A stretch of DNA of 64,000 nucleotides from Bathymodiolus japonicus methanotrophic gill symbiont (GTDB lineage: Bacteria > Pseudomonadota > Gammaproteobacteria > Methylococcales > Methylomonadaceae), in contig NZ_BLYC01000009.1 of assembly GCF_019721995.1 (NCBI RefSeq), forward strand, positions 81,001 through 145,000, in the 5' to 3' direction. The notes below the pieces were generated by a model that was not told the DNA's origin, did not search any database, and saw nothing but the letters and a program-made list of their open reading frames with translations. This document shows, piece by piece, positions 32,708-43,273 of this stretch. The number at the start of each line of letters is the position of its first letter. Position 1 is the stretch's first letter. The position numbers were made by a program, and so were the translations under genes.

Positions 32708-34817
32708 CCTATCTTCGTGACATATACAGTCAATTTCCCATTATTTCAATGAGTTAAATTTTTCAATCGGCCCCAGTTGGCACTACAGGTTTCATATCAA
32801 CGATCGTTTTAACTTTTCCAATCGGGTCGGGGTTAATATTCAACGCAGTGTATATTTGTTTTTGTCTGGTTTCTGCTTTGCTTGTGGTTCGCAGGTGAAT
32901 GATTGTATCGTTATCCGTGGGTAAAGTAATGGTCATGCGTTGCTGGGTCGACATCCTGTTGCGAATGCTTTCCCAGCTTAGATGGATGTCCTGCAATCTA
33001 AGTTGATAACGCAGTACATGTACCAGGTGGTAAGCTAATAATGTGATGAATAGGTGTCCGGTAACCCGCTCTTCTTTTTTGTGATAGACAGGGCGCAAGC
33101 CTAGCTCGGTTTTCAGGCTTCTAAAGGTCGCTTCAATCTCAGTCAGCATGGTATAGGTTAGCCATAACTGTTCTTCCGACCAGTCAGGGATATTCGTTCT
33201 TAGGCAGTAAACACCACAGTGCTTATCTTTTTGGTCACTTTCAGGTTTACGTTGCCATTCTATACCGATGGCTTTGTTTTTTTTGTCATCCGCGATAACG
33301 TTAATGGTGTAATCTGCAGCAACACGGCTATGTTTTTCACGTAGTCGTCCGATACGTTCCAGTATTTTGTCGTATTTTTTAAGGGTGCCTTTTTTGCTCA
33401 GACCTGTGTGCAGTTTTTCCAGGGCCTCTTCCAGACGAGCATGGAAGCGATTACGGATACCTTGTTCTTTTTTTGCTTTTTGTTCTGAATGACAATAGAG
33501 TCGGGTTTCCCCGGTTTCTTGATCAACTTCACGATAAACAACAACATTGCTGTCCCGGGTATCCCTGACCGCTACCGGAGTTTTCTGATCTCTTGGGTTT
33601 TTTACATGTTGTTCTCGACTGACAACGAGATAATGATAATCTTGTTCGATTAACCAGGCAATATTGTCAGCGCTGGCAATGCCGGCATCCATGATAACCA
33701 CCGGCTTTATTTGATGAAAGGGATCCTTGTCTCGCAGTTCGTCAAGCATCAGTTTCAAGGTCGCGGGCTCACTGGCGTTGCCGGGAAAAACCTGACTACT
33801 CAATGGAAAGCCGTCACCATCCAGAACCAGCCCCAGAGTAACCAACGGGCAATCAGTGCGTTTCTCTTTAGAGCGACCGAATTTCGCTTTCGGGTTTCGG
33901 GCGCACTGGCCTTCAAAATAAGTATTGGTCAGATCGTACAATACAATCTTGCGGTTTAAATTGAACAACGTCTGCTCTCGGTCAGCCAGAAAATATTCAA
34001 GAGTTGCCTGATGTTTGAGTAGCTTGTCACTGACTGCATATAATCGCGTCAGGCTGGTGTTACCGTAGTCATGACCCAGTAATTCGCCCAGGCCTGTTCG
34101 ATTTTGCAACCAGTCATGTGTTTGCAGTTCACTGCCGGGTGAAACCATACGTCCTATGATAGTGCCCAGGGCCGTCGCCGTATCTACTTTATTAAAGCCC
34201 AGCGCCATGAGTTTTTCGTCTAGCTGTAACTGCTGTGCGGCATGCAGTGCCAGGGTTTCAACACCAATACTACGGGCATTAATGGCTTCGACATGATTAA
34301 TATCGACATGATGAAAATCTCGCGTTGTTGTTTTTGAATCTAGCGGTTGTGACAGTTTTGCAGTCATCAGTGAGCTATAGCGCTGGGCTGTTGCTTCCAG
34401 AAGTTGATTTAAATCATCGGCTAAATTGAATAGCTCTTCCTGATGTGGTTCCAAACCTTGCTGTAATTGTTCGATTCTGGCCGTCAGCAAGGGCCAGTAC
34501 TTTTTATCAATCGTAAAGTCCGCACCTATATTGAGCAATGTACGTTGCTTGACTTGTTTTCCTATACGCACAGATTCTACAATGCGGTAAGTGAAATAAG
34601 CTGAGCCGTCTTCAAGGCTTTTTGTTTTGGTTCTTCGAATATACATACCATTAGCATCGGTGAAAAATCAGGGAAAATCAAGGGTCAGAGCAAGTTAAGA
34701 TGGCACTACAGAGACCCTCAAAAAAAAACACCATTGATTCTAAAGGGATTTTTACGATGAATTTTTAATGCGAATTATAAATCAATGACTTGAAGAGATA
34801 AAAGTGACGAAGATAGG
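32708..34817 (-). mobile_element. IS1634-like element with TTAA target duplication
   Basis: 2110 bp; terminal repeats CCTATCTTCGT and complement, flanked by TTAA on both sides (32704-32707, 34818-34821). Removing the element and one TTAA restores the DUF3047-like frame, confirming a 4-bp duplication. Confidence 0.88.
32763..34646 (-). CDS. IS1634-family transposase
   Basis: 627 residues, unbroken. DDE catalytic context: LYDLTNTYFEG, VVIMDAGIAS, and YTMLTEIEATFRSLKTEL near the C-terminus. The N-terminal region MYIRRTKTKSLEDG is typical of the IS1634 group. Apparently the only copy in the window and possibly active. Confidence 0.9.
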   Translation of the reverse strand: MYIRRTKTKSLEDGSAYFTYRIVESVRIGKQVKQRTLLNIGADFTIDKKYWPLLTARIEQLQQGLEPHQEELFNLADDLNQLLEATAQRYSSLMTAKLSQPLDSKTTTRDFHHVDINHVEAINARSIGVETLALHAAQQLQLDEKLMALGFNKVDTATALGTIIGRMVSPGSELQTHDWLQNRTGLGELLGHDYGNTSLTRLYAVSDKLLKHQATLEYFLADREQTLFNLNRKIVLYDLTNTYFEGQCARNPKAKFGRSKEKRTDCPLVTLGLVLDGDGFPLSSQVFPGNASEPATLKLMLDELRDKDPFHQIKPVVIMDAGIASADNIAWLIEQDYHYLVVSREQHVKNPRDQKTPVAVRDTRDSNVVVYREVDQETGETRLYCHSEQKAKKEQGIRNRFHARLEEALEKLHTGLSKKGTLKKYDKILERIGRLREKHSRVAADYTINVIADDKKNKAIGIEWQRKPESDQKDKHCGVYCLRTNIPDWSEEQLWLTYTMLTEIEATFRSLKTELGLRPVYHKKEERVTGHLFITLLAYHLVHVLRYQLRLQDIHLSWESIRNRMSTQQRMTITLPTDNDTIIHLRTTSKAETRQKQIYTALNINPDPIGKVKTIVDMKPVVPTGAD

Positions 34818-35097
34818 TTAAGCAGTTTAAAAAAGATAAAATTCCTCCTCTTACCGCCATCGCTTTTCAAATGAATACCAAGGATACTGAGGGTGGCGCC
34901 CATGCCTTTATCCGCAAGCTTAATTTCTATTCAAACTAATCCAGGGGCTGTACGAAATAGATTAAGTTTAAAAAACTAGCTATGAAAATGTAACTTCCGA
35001 TGTCCTGCTGACTGCCTTGTCTCAAAGCCATCAATCCAGCTGTTAAGAGTTCATAGCATTATTTGACTGATACCTAACAGTGAACTAAGCTATTATC

Positions 35098-35113
35098 TGT
35101 GATGAAGTTCACA
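35098..35113. promoter_or_regulatory. CRP/FNR-type binding site
   Basis: TGTGATGAAGTTCACA matches the CRP consensus TGTGA-N6-TCACA exactly. It lies 158 bp before the promoter below, which is far for direct activation, so the role is uncertain. Confidence 0.4.
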
Positions 35114-35255
35114 TAATTTATAGCTGATTTAACTCTGAAGCCTACTTATTAGTTGGATCTAAGAGAGTCATACGGCACTTTAACCCTTCCGGCCTGGCTA
35201 TTAGCTCGCTTGCGACATTCAGCATAAACTGTGAAACCTTGTGTCCGGAATAATG

Positions 35256-35285
35256 TTGACACTTCAGGCTATTTGTTGGTATCAA
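35256..35285 (+). promoter_or_regulatory. Candidate sigma70 promoter of the pentapeptide-repeat gene
   Basis: TTGACA, 18-bp spacer, TATCAA. About 100 bp before the ATG at 35387, which has GAGGAG as ribosome-binding site. Confidence 0.45.
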
Positions 35286-35386
35286 ATTCATTTTTATCAA
35301 TACATATCAGACTTTTATCCAGCCCTAGCGATACAAAGTAAGTTGACTGCATAACAATAACTGCACGCATTTTTGAGGAGATAAAG

Positions 35387-35650
35387 ATGTATTTTCCACT
35401 TATTGAAAGACGCATAGCCGCAAAAGATAGGCGCTTACCCTCTACCGATAGAAGGCAAGCAAATAAGATTCATTCAGTAGGAAATAATAAAAGAACTAAA
35501 CAGGCTCGCCGCAAGGGAAATGACCGACGTACTTTAATATTGGATCGCGAAACGCTAAGAGATTACGCAGCATTTCTAAACAAAGCGCATGAGCATGAAG
35601 AAAAAAATCTAAGTCTTTCTTATTCTGCTCCACATTTTTACTTCCATTAA
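35387..35650 (+). CDS. Basic N-terminal piece of a broken membrane protein
   Basis: 87 residues rich in RR pairs (IERRIAAKDRRLPSTDRR, GNDRRTL), preceded by GAGGAG at six bases. It stops shortly after an A7 run near 35600. Adding one A would join it to the downstream frame with a transmembrane segment, so it is probably the cytoplasmic N-terminus of the pentapeptide-repeat protein rather than a separate gene. Confidence 0.5.
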   Translation: MYFPLIERRIAAKDRRLPSTDRRQANKIHSVGNNKRTKQARRKGNDRRTLILDRETLRDYAAFLNKAHEHEEKNLSLSYSAPHFYFH

Positions 35651-35817
35651 CAGTGGCCGCTGTTAGTATATTTGCAACCATTTCAATTAATAATCAGCAA
35701 GTCGCTAGTGCTGAAAAACTTGCCATCGGGCAGCAGAAAAATGCCAAATTAATTGCCGACGCCCAACAAGAAAACGCTATAAAAATTGCTGACGGGGAAA
35801 TGGAAACACCTGAATTC

Positions 35818-37200
35818 GTATAATAAGTGCATAACCCTCTGCAAGTATTGGCTAGACTAACACCTGTTGAATTAAGACAAGACATAGGTGTAAAGTAAAC
35901 AGCTACCAAACAATTTACAGAGGCTACAAATGAGCTATACACACCTATGTCCTGAAGAAAGATATTATATAGAAATTGAATTAAAAAAGGGAACTTCACA
36001 GAATAAAATAGCAGAAGCCTTAGAACGAAGCCAAAGCAATATTTCACGCGAGATTAAACGCAATACAGGTCAAAGAGGCTACAGGCATAAACAAGCAGAA
36101 GATTTTGCCCAAGAACGACACAAAAACAAGCCTAAAGAGGTTAAATTAACGGATGAAATAAAAGGCATTGTTAATGTTCGCATTGAGGATGACCGGAGTC
36201 CTGAGCAGATTGCAGGGCGGTTAAAACAAGCAGGCGCGCCATGCTACCTCACGAAATTCCGGGACTCCTGTCGCCATAATTCGTTCACCTACGCAGCGGA
36301 TGGGAGATGCCCTGAACGCCCTGCGTCCGCAACGACTACGCACAAAAGCCGCTTCGTCATTACTACCTCACTGGCTGGACGGCTATTCGGAATGCAATTC
36401 TTGCTCCTCTCGCGTGCTGCTAGCACACGTCGAATCAGCGAATTGCCCTGTCGCCTATCAGGGACTAAAAATCACCACTTCGCTAAGCTCCGTTTCCATG
36501 ATTTTCAGCGAAGGTATAATTAGTCTTCATCATGAAACAATCTACCAGCATATTCTGGCGGACAAAAAGGCAGGGGGTGAACTATACAAGCATCTTCGGC
36601 ATCAGAACAAAACCTATCGCAAGCGGTATGGGTCAGCCCATAATAGGACAGGAATCCCTAATAGAGTCGATATAGATGAGCGTCCTGAAGAGGTCAACAA
36701 CCGTAAGCGTATAGGTGATTGGGAGGCAGATACAATCATTGGGAAAAATCACAAAGGGGCGATTGTAACGTTGGATGAGCGAGTCTCTAAATTACGGTTG
36801 ACCTTCCCTTTAGCGGGGAAAAAGGCTCAATATGTATTAGACGCAACTATTTTAATGCTTGATCCTATAAAAAGCTTTGTTAAAACAATTACTTTTGATA
36901 ACGGGAAAGAGTTTACCCTGCATGAAAAAATAGCAGAAGCACTAGGCTGTGATACGTATTTTGCGACTCCCTACAGCTCTTGGGAAAGAGGGCAAAATGA
37001 GAATGCTAATGGCTTATTAAGACAGTATTTCCCTAAAGTAATGGAGTTGATTGATGTTACGATAAAAGAGGTTTTTATAGCCGTTGATAAGCTAAATAGT
37101 CGCCCTAAAAAGTGTCTCAATTACAAAACACCTTATGAGGTATTTGAAGAGCTGACTGGGATAGATATGAAAAATTTATTGGGTTATGTACTTATGACTT
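35818..37200 (+). mobile_element. IS30-family element
   Basis: 1383 bp between two GAATTC sequences (35812-35817, 37201-37206), read as the target duplication. Imperfect inverted ends share CATAACCC and ATAAGT. The transposase gene is interrupted by a type B element. Confidence 0.75.
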
Positions 37201-37202
37201 GA
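35930..37202 (+). pseudogene. IS30-family transposase interrupted by a CAGCG element
   Basis: N-terminal HTH (SQNKIAEALERSQSNISREI) and C-terminal DDE domain (GDWEADTIIG, TFDNGKEF, ENANGLLRQYFPK). The insertion at 36231-36510 is seamless: joining gives EQIAGRLKQEGIISLHHETI in one frame. The stop lies at the element edge. No other lesion seen. Confidence 0.88.
36231..36510 (+). repeat. CAGCG element, type B (280 bp), inside the IS30 transposase gene
   Basis: Nearly identical to the copy at 5772. Right flank AAGG. Confidence 0.9.
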
Positions 37203-38781
37203 ATTCAGGACAGAACATTTAAAACACATGGTAAAAATTTTTTCTTCTATTATCTCACCTGAGAAAAAAGATACGCAGGCAGTTATTGAGCAACGCATTC
37301 GTTCTTTAGCCGTCTATGATAATGAAGCATTACCTTTCCTATTACAGATTCGCCAACACTTCTCAAGCCTTAGCGACTCTTCCTTAGGAGAAAAAGACCT
37401 ATCAGCTATGGCAGAAAAGGAAGACAGAAAAAATGCAACAAACAAAGCAAATATAGCTACCACTACAATAAAAACAATTATTCGATATAGTCAGCTGAAT
37501 GTCCCTAACCAATACATCGAAGGTAAGTCTAAGAAGGATTATCTTAACCTGCGAAATAAAGAATACAAAAATTATAATCTGGAAAACAGCACCTTTACAA
37601 ATGTTAACTTCTATAACTCGATGTTCAAGTTTTTCCATCCCATTGCCATCAAACTCTTACCTTCACCCAGCAGAACAATACTTTAATGATGGTGTTGGCT
37701 CTAAGCGCCCTAAATCTCTGCCAATCATATGTTTTCCTGATGGCATCAGTTGAAACACATCCTTTATTAATTCACCTAACTCTTTCAGCTTATCACCAGG
37801 ATCTGGAAACTCTAGCAATGACGTGATGAACTCAAGCAGTACATCCATTTGAGACTTGCGCTGTAAGCTTCCTACGGTATACGCAGGTAGTTTGCTTTCA
37901 ATGTGGGCTATTTGCTCTGGGTGAAGGAGAAGGCAATGGTCAAACAAAAGACTCAGAATCAGGCCACGGCTTGATCCCTCTTCATCTAATTGTTTGGCCT
38001 CACGCCCCCATCCTTCATAAAGCTTCCAGTCCTCAAAGAAAACCTCAATCAGCCATCTCAACGTATAGGCTTGAATAATATCTTGTGTGCGCCAAGTCAG
38101 GTCTGTCGCCACTAAATAGCGATAGTCGTTTTCACCGTCATATTTTAAGGCAATGACAAAGCGTTTTTTACTGTGAGAACTCACCTTTAATCGTGCACTG
38201 CTGACAGTCACTTTAATCTCTTTGCCGCCACGTACGCGTATTATCTGATCAATGCCTTTGTTAATCGAATTAAAGTAGCTCTCGACTGACCTTATTCTAC
38301 CTCTATATTCAATATTTTGGTTTTTACGTAATTGGCTAATCACCTGCGAGCCTCCAGATTCTTTAGCGGCTTCGTCCATAAAGGCTTTTTCACCATACAG
38401 CGCATCAAGCCAGTACGCCTTTAATTTTAATCAGGCTATGCGCAACTTTAAACTCTTTTAATAAGCCTAATGCAATCTCTGTTTTGGTCGGGTAGGCACT
38501 GTCACGTTCAGGCTTAATAGGCCGATCTTTTTTTGCTATACCCCTCTTTTTCAACCGTTTATCTTCTTTATCCCACTGCTTTAAGGCTGGATCCGGCATA
38601 TAAAAGAAAAAACCGACAGGCACTGTAATGGATGAGGTAACTAGCAGCAATAATACTATCGTTTGTCCATTAACATACCCGCCGGAGCCTTTGTGTTTCT
38701 GCTTGTAAACCTTATAAATACGTTTTGTAGACTTAGATCGTGCTCGGTCTGATTCATCAAAGGCCAACACACCTTCAGTAA

Positions 38782-38835
38782 CTGAAGTTTCCCAATAATT
38801 ATTTATGGTAAAATTGAAAATATGCTACAACTATA
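38782..38835 (+). repeat. MITE copy 5, left part
   Basis: First 54 bp of the 205-bp MITE; target duplication CTTCAGTAA at 38773-38781 (partner at 43274-43282). Interrupted by IS630 at a TATA; the middle part continues at 40277-40344 and the right part at 43191-43273. Confidence 0.88.
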
Positions 38836-40276
38836 GTTTCTCAGATAAATAATTTCCAAATTTGGAGCGCTTAAACTTAGGCGGTAACAACGAAATCTTC
38901 CCGCAATTTTTGCATAACACAAATCACTTTACTGGCATCATGCATATAAGTGTTAAAAGTTTGCACAACTGAATCATGAAGATCTTCAAAAGTTTTAAAA
39001 TACTTCATATGAGTCGAATCGCGTTTCGTATTTTTCCATAATTTCTCAATCGGATTAAAATCCGGCGAGAACGCAGGGAGACGTTCTACTGTCAAACGAT
39101 CTACATTAGCTAACTTAAATTCCTTAATAACACCGCTTCCATGATACGGGGCACCATCTTCAATTAGAATAATCTTGCCTTTATAATAAGCCAGCAATTG
39201 TGTTAAAAACTCAACATAGCTTTCACCATTAAAACGCCCAGATGTTTCAGCGTGTTGTAATATCATTGGCTTATAACTCTCGATTAAGACGTTGTCGGCA
39301 ATAGAATATATCGCTTCCATAAAAAGCTTCTGTGTTGGATATTTCTCATTTTTTAAGCTTTTAAGAATAGCTAAAAATTCTTGAGGCAGCCCAGCTTCTT
39401 TTAAAAGTCTAAGTGACTTTGGTTTTATCTCATAAGCCAATGATTCTCGGTATTGAAAACTCCCTCCTTCGAGTTCGATCGTACCAAACATTTTCAACCC
39501 TTTTCGAATCCCTGATGTTTTCACTGTGGGTTGCTCTCCTATTGGAGCCCAGGTTCGTGCCAATGAACCCCACATAGCAAATGACACCTCATCACCGAAT
39601 AAAACGACACTCTTTTCTTCTACCGCCTTTTCCATAATGGCAGGCAATGTTTCTTCCAGCCACGTTTTTCTTTCAAGCTCGTACTTTTCTTCTTCTTGGC
39701 GATCAGTCACAAAACGAGCTTTTTGATAACTGAAGCCCAGTTTTTTCATTAGGCTTGATAAATAGTTCAAGTTATAACGAACTTCAAGTTTTAACGAACT
39801 TCAAGTTTTAACCAAATAAGCTCGGCAATCATCGCAGTATTCCATATTCCACAATGAAATCCATTGTCTTCTGGGCCTTTCTTTATCAACTCAACCAATT
39901 TATTTTTCTGGTCTTTAGTTAACTTTGACTTCCGACCACGTCCTTGATAGTGTTGCCCTATTAACCAACCGACACCTTTATCCATGAATGTTTTCAGCCA
40001 ATTTATAATGGTTTTTTCACAGACTCCCATTAGGCGTGCTATTTCTTTGATTCCCATGCATTCACTGAACCAGAGTAGAGCTTGAGTTAATCGATATAAA
40101 CGAATATTACTTAGCTTGAGAGCTGTCGCCATATTTTTTTTTAGTCGGTCTACAATTGACTTTGAAAAAGTGAGGGATACCATTTTTGACTGTTTCCGTT
40201 AGTGTTGGGACGAAAATTATAAGCCAGTTTCCCCTCTGTCGTTTTTGTTTGTTCGGAAATTAATTTTCTGAAAGTC
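38836..40276 (-). mobile_element. IS630-family element inside MITE copy 5
   Basis: About 1.44 kb with imperfect inverted ends (GTTTCTCAG.. and ..CTGAAAGTC, sharing AATTTCC inward), flanked by TATA on both sides. Confidence 0.8.
38877..40183 (-). pseudogene. IS630-family transposase broken by a 17-bp tandem duplication
   Basis: N-terminal HTH part (from 40183; GIKEIARLMGVCEKTIINWL) and the DDE part (to 38877; LFGDEVSFAMWG, ILIEDGAPYH, LPAFSPDFNPIEKLWKNTKR) are out of frame. At 39780-39812 a 17-bp unit containing CGAACTTCAAGTTTTA is present twice; removing one copy restores a single frame. Confidence 0.88.
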
Positions 40277-40344
40277 TATATATGAAAAAAAACAGTCTTT
40301 TCATTCGTTTCAAATGCTATTGCCTAAGGGGAATTAAGTAGGGG
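40277..40344 (+). repeat. MITE copy 5, middle part
   Basis: From TATATGAAAAA to AAGTAGGGG, matching the centre of intact MITEs. Ends where the IS66-type fragment begins. Confidence 0.85.
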
Positions 40345-40360
40345 GTAACTACTCAGCGTA

Positions 40361-40651
40361 CGCTTAAAATCAGGGAAACGGAGCCTAAGCGGAGTGATGA
40401 TTTTTAGTCTCTGGTAGGCGACAGGGCAATTCGCTGATCCGAAGTGCGCTAGTAGCGCGCGAGGGAGGCAAGAATTGCATTCCGAATAGCCGTCCAGCCA
40501 TTTGAGGTAGACTTAACTGAGCAGGGTTTTGTGCGTAGTTGAGTAGTTGAGACGGACGCAGGGCGACCAGGGCATCTCCCATTCGCTGCGTAGGCGAATG
40601 AATGTTGGTGACAGGAGTCCCAGAATGTTGTGAGGTAGCATGGCGCGCCTG
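40361..40651 (-). repeat. CAGCG element, type B (291 bp), passenger of the IS66-type element
   Basis: Same position as at 52447. The host right flank TACG is the IS66 end itself. Confidence 0.88.
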
Positions 40652-40896
40652 AATAATTAAAAAAGTTCTTGACAGGGTTTTAGTCTGGTTTTTGTGATTT
40701 TTAGTAAACTGCCCAACAGTCGATTAATCCACGCTTTATTGCTTCTATCGCTATAGTCATCACAAAATGTCCCCTTAAACATCTACGACCTCGAAGAACT
40801 TTTTTATTCGCCTTACAATCGCTTAAAACAAGGAAAATTCGGGATTTAAAACCCATGAGATAATAAGCCTGTCCTTAAAGCAATACAGGTTACCCT

Positions 40897-41487
40897 TTGA
40901 AAATAGACTTCATCGATGTTGATTCCGCAATCAGTCATGCCAAACAGTTACTTGAAACTGAGCGTGATATATCGCCTGCGCTAAAATCAGCACTGGAAGT
41001 GATTCTATTATTAGTCACGGTATTACTCAATCGAGTGACACTGAACAGCAAAAATAGCAGTAAACCACCTGCAAGTGATCCCAAACGTAAAAAAGGGAAT
41101 CGAAAAAAATCAGATAAGCCTTCTGGCGGACAAAAATCGCATGTCGGCACGACACTTCAAAAAATAGATGACCCGGATGAAATCGAGATCATTACCATTG
41201 ATCGCCGTACCTTGCCAAAAGGGCGATACACGGCAGATGGCTTTGAAACACGCCAGGTATTCGATATTGATATCTCAAGGGTAGTGACAGAATACCAGGC
41301 GCAACGGTTGATAAATGGAAAAGGTCAGTGTTTTATCGCTCCTTTTCCAGATGAGGTTACTAAGGCTGCGCAATATGGTAATGGGATAAAAGCCCATGTG
41401 GTTTATCTTTCGCAATATCAGTTATTGCCCTACAACCGAATACAGGAGTATTTCGCTGATCAATTAGGTATGCCGATTAGTGAAGGC
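40897..41487 (+). pseudogene. IS66-family transposase, N-terminal fragment
   Basis: Identical type to the intact protein at 50792 up to GMPISEG, then cut. Has ASDPKRKKGN instead of ASDPNRKKGN. Confidence 0.85.
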
Positions 41488-43190
41488 ATAATCAATACCT
41501 TGCGATAGCAGTGTTTCAGCGTGAAGATGATAGCTCTGCTGTTCAAATGCCTCAAGCATACTTGTTCGTCTATGCGACTTCAGTGATTCAAAATACGTTG
41601 AGTGGGGAAGTAGCTGGCCATAAATCTGTTCATGGTTTGGAGGAAATGGCGACCACTATCGACTACACTGATACAGCGTAATAACCCAAGGCGAATAAAG
41701 TCGATATCCTTCAACTCTGGGCATGAACGAGCCCACAAAGGATGACGCTCTGCTAACAGGGCACGTTCCATACTTTCATTGCAGTGTTGGTGAATATGTT
41801 CAGAAAGTGGTAGGTCTTTAAGCATGGGATATCCGTTTATGAGGTGATTAAAACGGAAATTTTTAGAAAATTTTTTCGGCAATTGCAAGCTTTATTTGAA
41901 ATTTTTGTTGTTTTTTTCCGGTGCCTACAGAGTGTCTATTTGCTGTTATAAGTGATAAAATCAAAAAGATGGAAGTTTTCCGGTTTCTGGATCACGGTAA
42001 TCCACCACGTTAAATTTGATGCCCTTGTTTTCGTACACACTGTATGCTTCAACCCCTGTATTGATCTCATGGCGGGAGTCAAAAGGGATAGACTCAACCA
42101 GAGTCGCAATTGAATTCTCTTTTACTCGATGTTCAAGTTTTCAGCTATAACTGGGCTAAGAAAAGTAAATTTTTCCGGCTTTGTTTTATAGGTGATTGAT
42201 TTACAATGATGTTGATGCTTTCTTTGTCAGTAAAATTATCAATAAAATCAATCAGTTAAAAAACTTGAACATCGAGTTTTAGCATTGAAATCATGCAATT
42301 AGCATGTCGTTTCTGCCGATCCCACCAGACAAAGTCGGTGACGGCTTTATCGTAGACATAGAGATGTTTCTGAGAGCTGTTATTTCCCTTGTTTTGCTTT
42401 TCAATATGATCTCGTAACACAGGTATTTCTTGATGCCTCTGAGTTCCGTTTGTCACCAGACAAAGAAATCTGAGCAACCCACTTCTGAGATTCAACGCGT
42501 AAATCCCCCCGGCTGCATAAACTTTCCCTTGCTGTTTTTTTCAGTATGGCAGGCATGATCAATAAAATGTCCATCCACTGCTTCTATGGTGTATTCGTCA
42601 AGTTCCGGGAATGCTTTAAGATAATCAATACCTTGCGATAGCAGTGTTTCAGCGTGAAGATGATAGCTCTGCTGTTCAAATGCCTCAAGCATACTTGTTC
42701 GTCTATGCGACTTCAGTGATTCAAAATACGTTGAGTGGGGAAGTAGCTGGCCATAAATCTGTTCATTGGTTTGGAGGAAATGGCGACCACTATCGACTAC
42801 ACTGATACAGCGTAATAACCCAAGGCGAATAAAGTCGATATCCTTCAACTCTGGGCATGAACGAGCCCACAAAGGATGACGCTCTGCTAACAGGGCACGT
42901 TCCATACTTTCATTGCAGTGTTGGTGAATATGTTCAGAAAGTGGTAGGTCTTTAAGCATGGGTGATATCCGTTTATGAGGTGATTAAAACGGAAATTTTT
43001 AGAAAATTTTTTCGGCAATTGCAAGCTTTATTTGAAATTATTTGTTGTTTTTTACGGTGCCTACAGAGTGTCTATTTGCTGTTATAAGTGATTAAAATCA
43101 AAAAGATGGAAATATTCGAGTGGTGCTACATTCAGGTAGGTTATAGGCTGCTTTGTTTAGGTACTTCTTCTTTCAATGGGAACACTGATG
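41488..43190 (-). mobile_element. Two fused IS-B fragments
   Basis: Fragment one (41488-41972) carries the start region of an IS-B transposase; fragment two (41973-43190) lacks the last ~470 bp of the element but has the start-side terminal repeat at 43190. The transposase frames are broken (a missing T near 41631, and the 152-bp MITE at 42125). The right junction with the MITE is identical to that at 26561. Confidence 0.82.
42125..42276 (+). mobile_element. 152-bp MITE with IS-A ends, copy 2
   Basis: One or two differences from the copy at 32461. TTTTA duplicated (42120-42124, 42277-42281). Inserted at the same IS-B position as IS-A copy 2. Confidence 0.9.
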
Positions 43191-43273
43191 ATAAACATGG
43201 CAAAACCACCTAAAATAAACCTCGATACACCAGCATGGTGTATTTCAGCTACTCAATAATTGGGAAACTTCAG
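43191..43273 (+). repeat. MITE copy 5, right part
   Basis: From ATAAACATGG to GGGAAACTTCAG, followed by the CTTCAGTAA duplication and the rest of IS-A copy 3. Confidence 0.9.

Larger units (their letters stand above)
31726..34939 (+). pseudogene. DUF3047-like secreted protein broken by three mobile elements
   Basis: Starts at ATG 31726, inside the end of the lipoprotein gene, with a signal peptide (LFRALTLCALL, then NICSA). MITE copy 4 interrupts it at 31800, a 152-bp IS-A-derived MITE at 32461 and the IS1634-like element at 32708. With each element and one duplication removed the frame is open throughout: YSIDFSSQPDADALPWLEKK, IEIEWGVIRQPTGANWESGN, VDPRYLKQFKKDKIPPLTAI, FQMNTKDTEGGAHAFIRKL, stop at 34937-34939. 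The spacing of IALMFFFGTE and AIAFQMNTKDTEG resembles DUF3047; that call is tentative. Confidence 0.65.
34940..35386. other. Intergenic region with regulatory signals
   Basis: 447 bp without a credible gene. It holds a CRP-like palindrome and a sigma70-like promoter listed separately. Confidence 0.5.
40345..41487 (+). mobile_element. IS66-type element copy 2, truncated
   Basis: Outer end GTAACTACTCAGCGTA, then a complete type B element, then the non-coding tail and the first ~196 codons of the transposase. It stops abruptly at 41487 and joins an IS-B fragment, so a deletion removed the rest. Confidence 0.87.
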
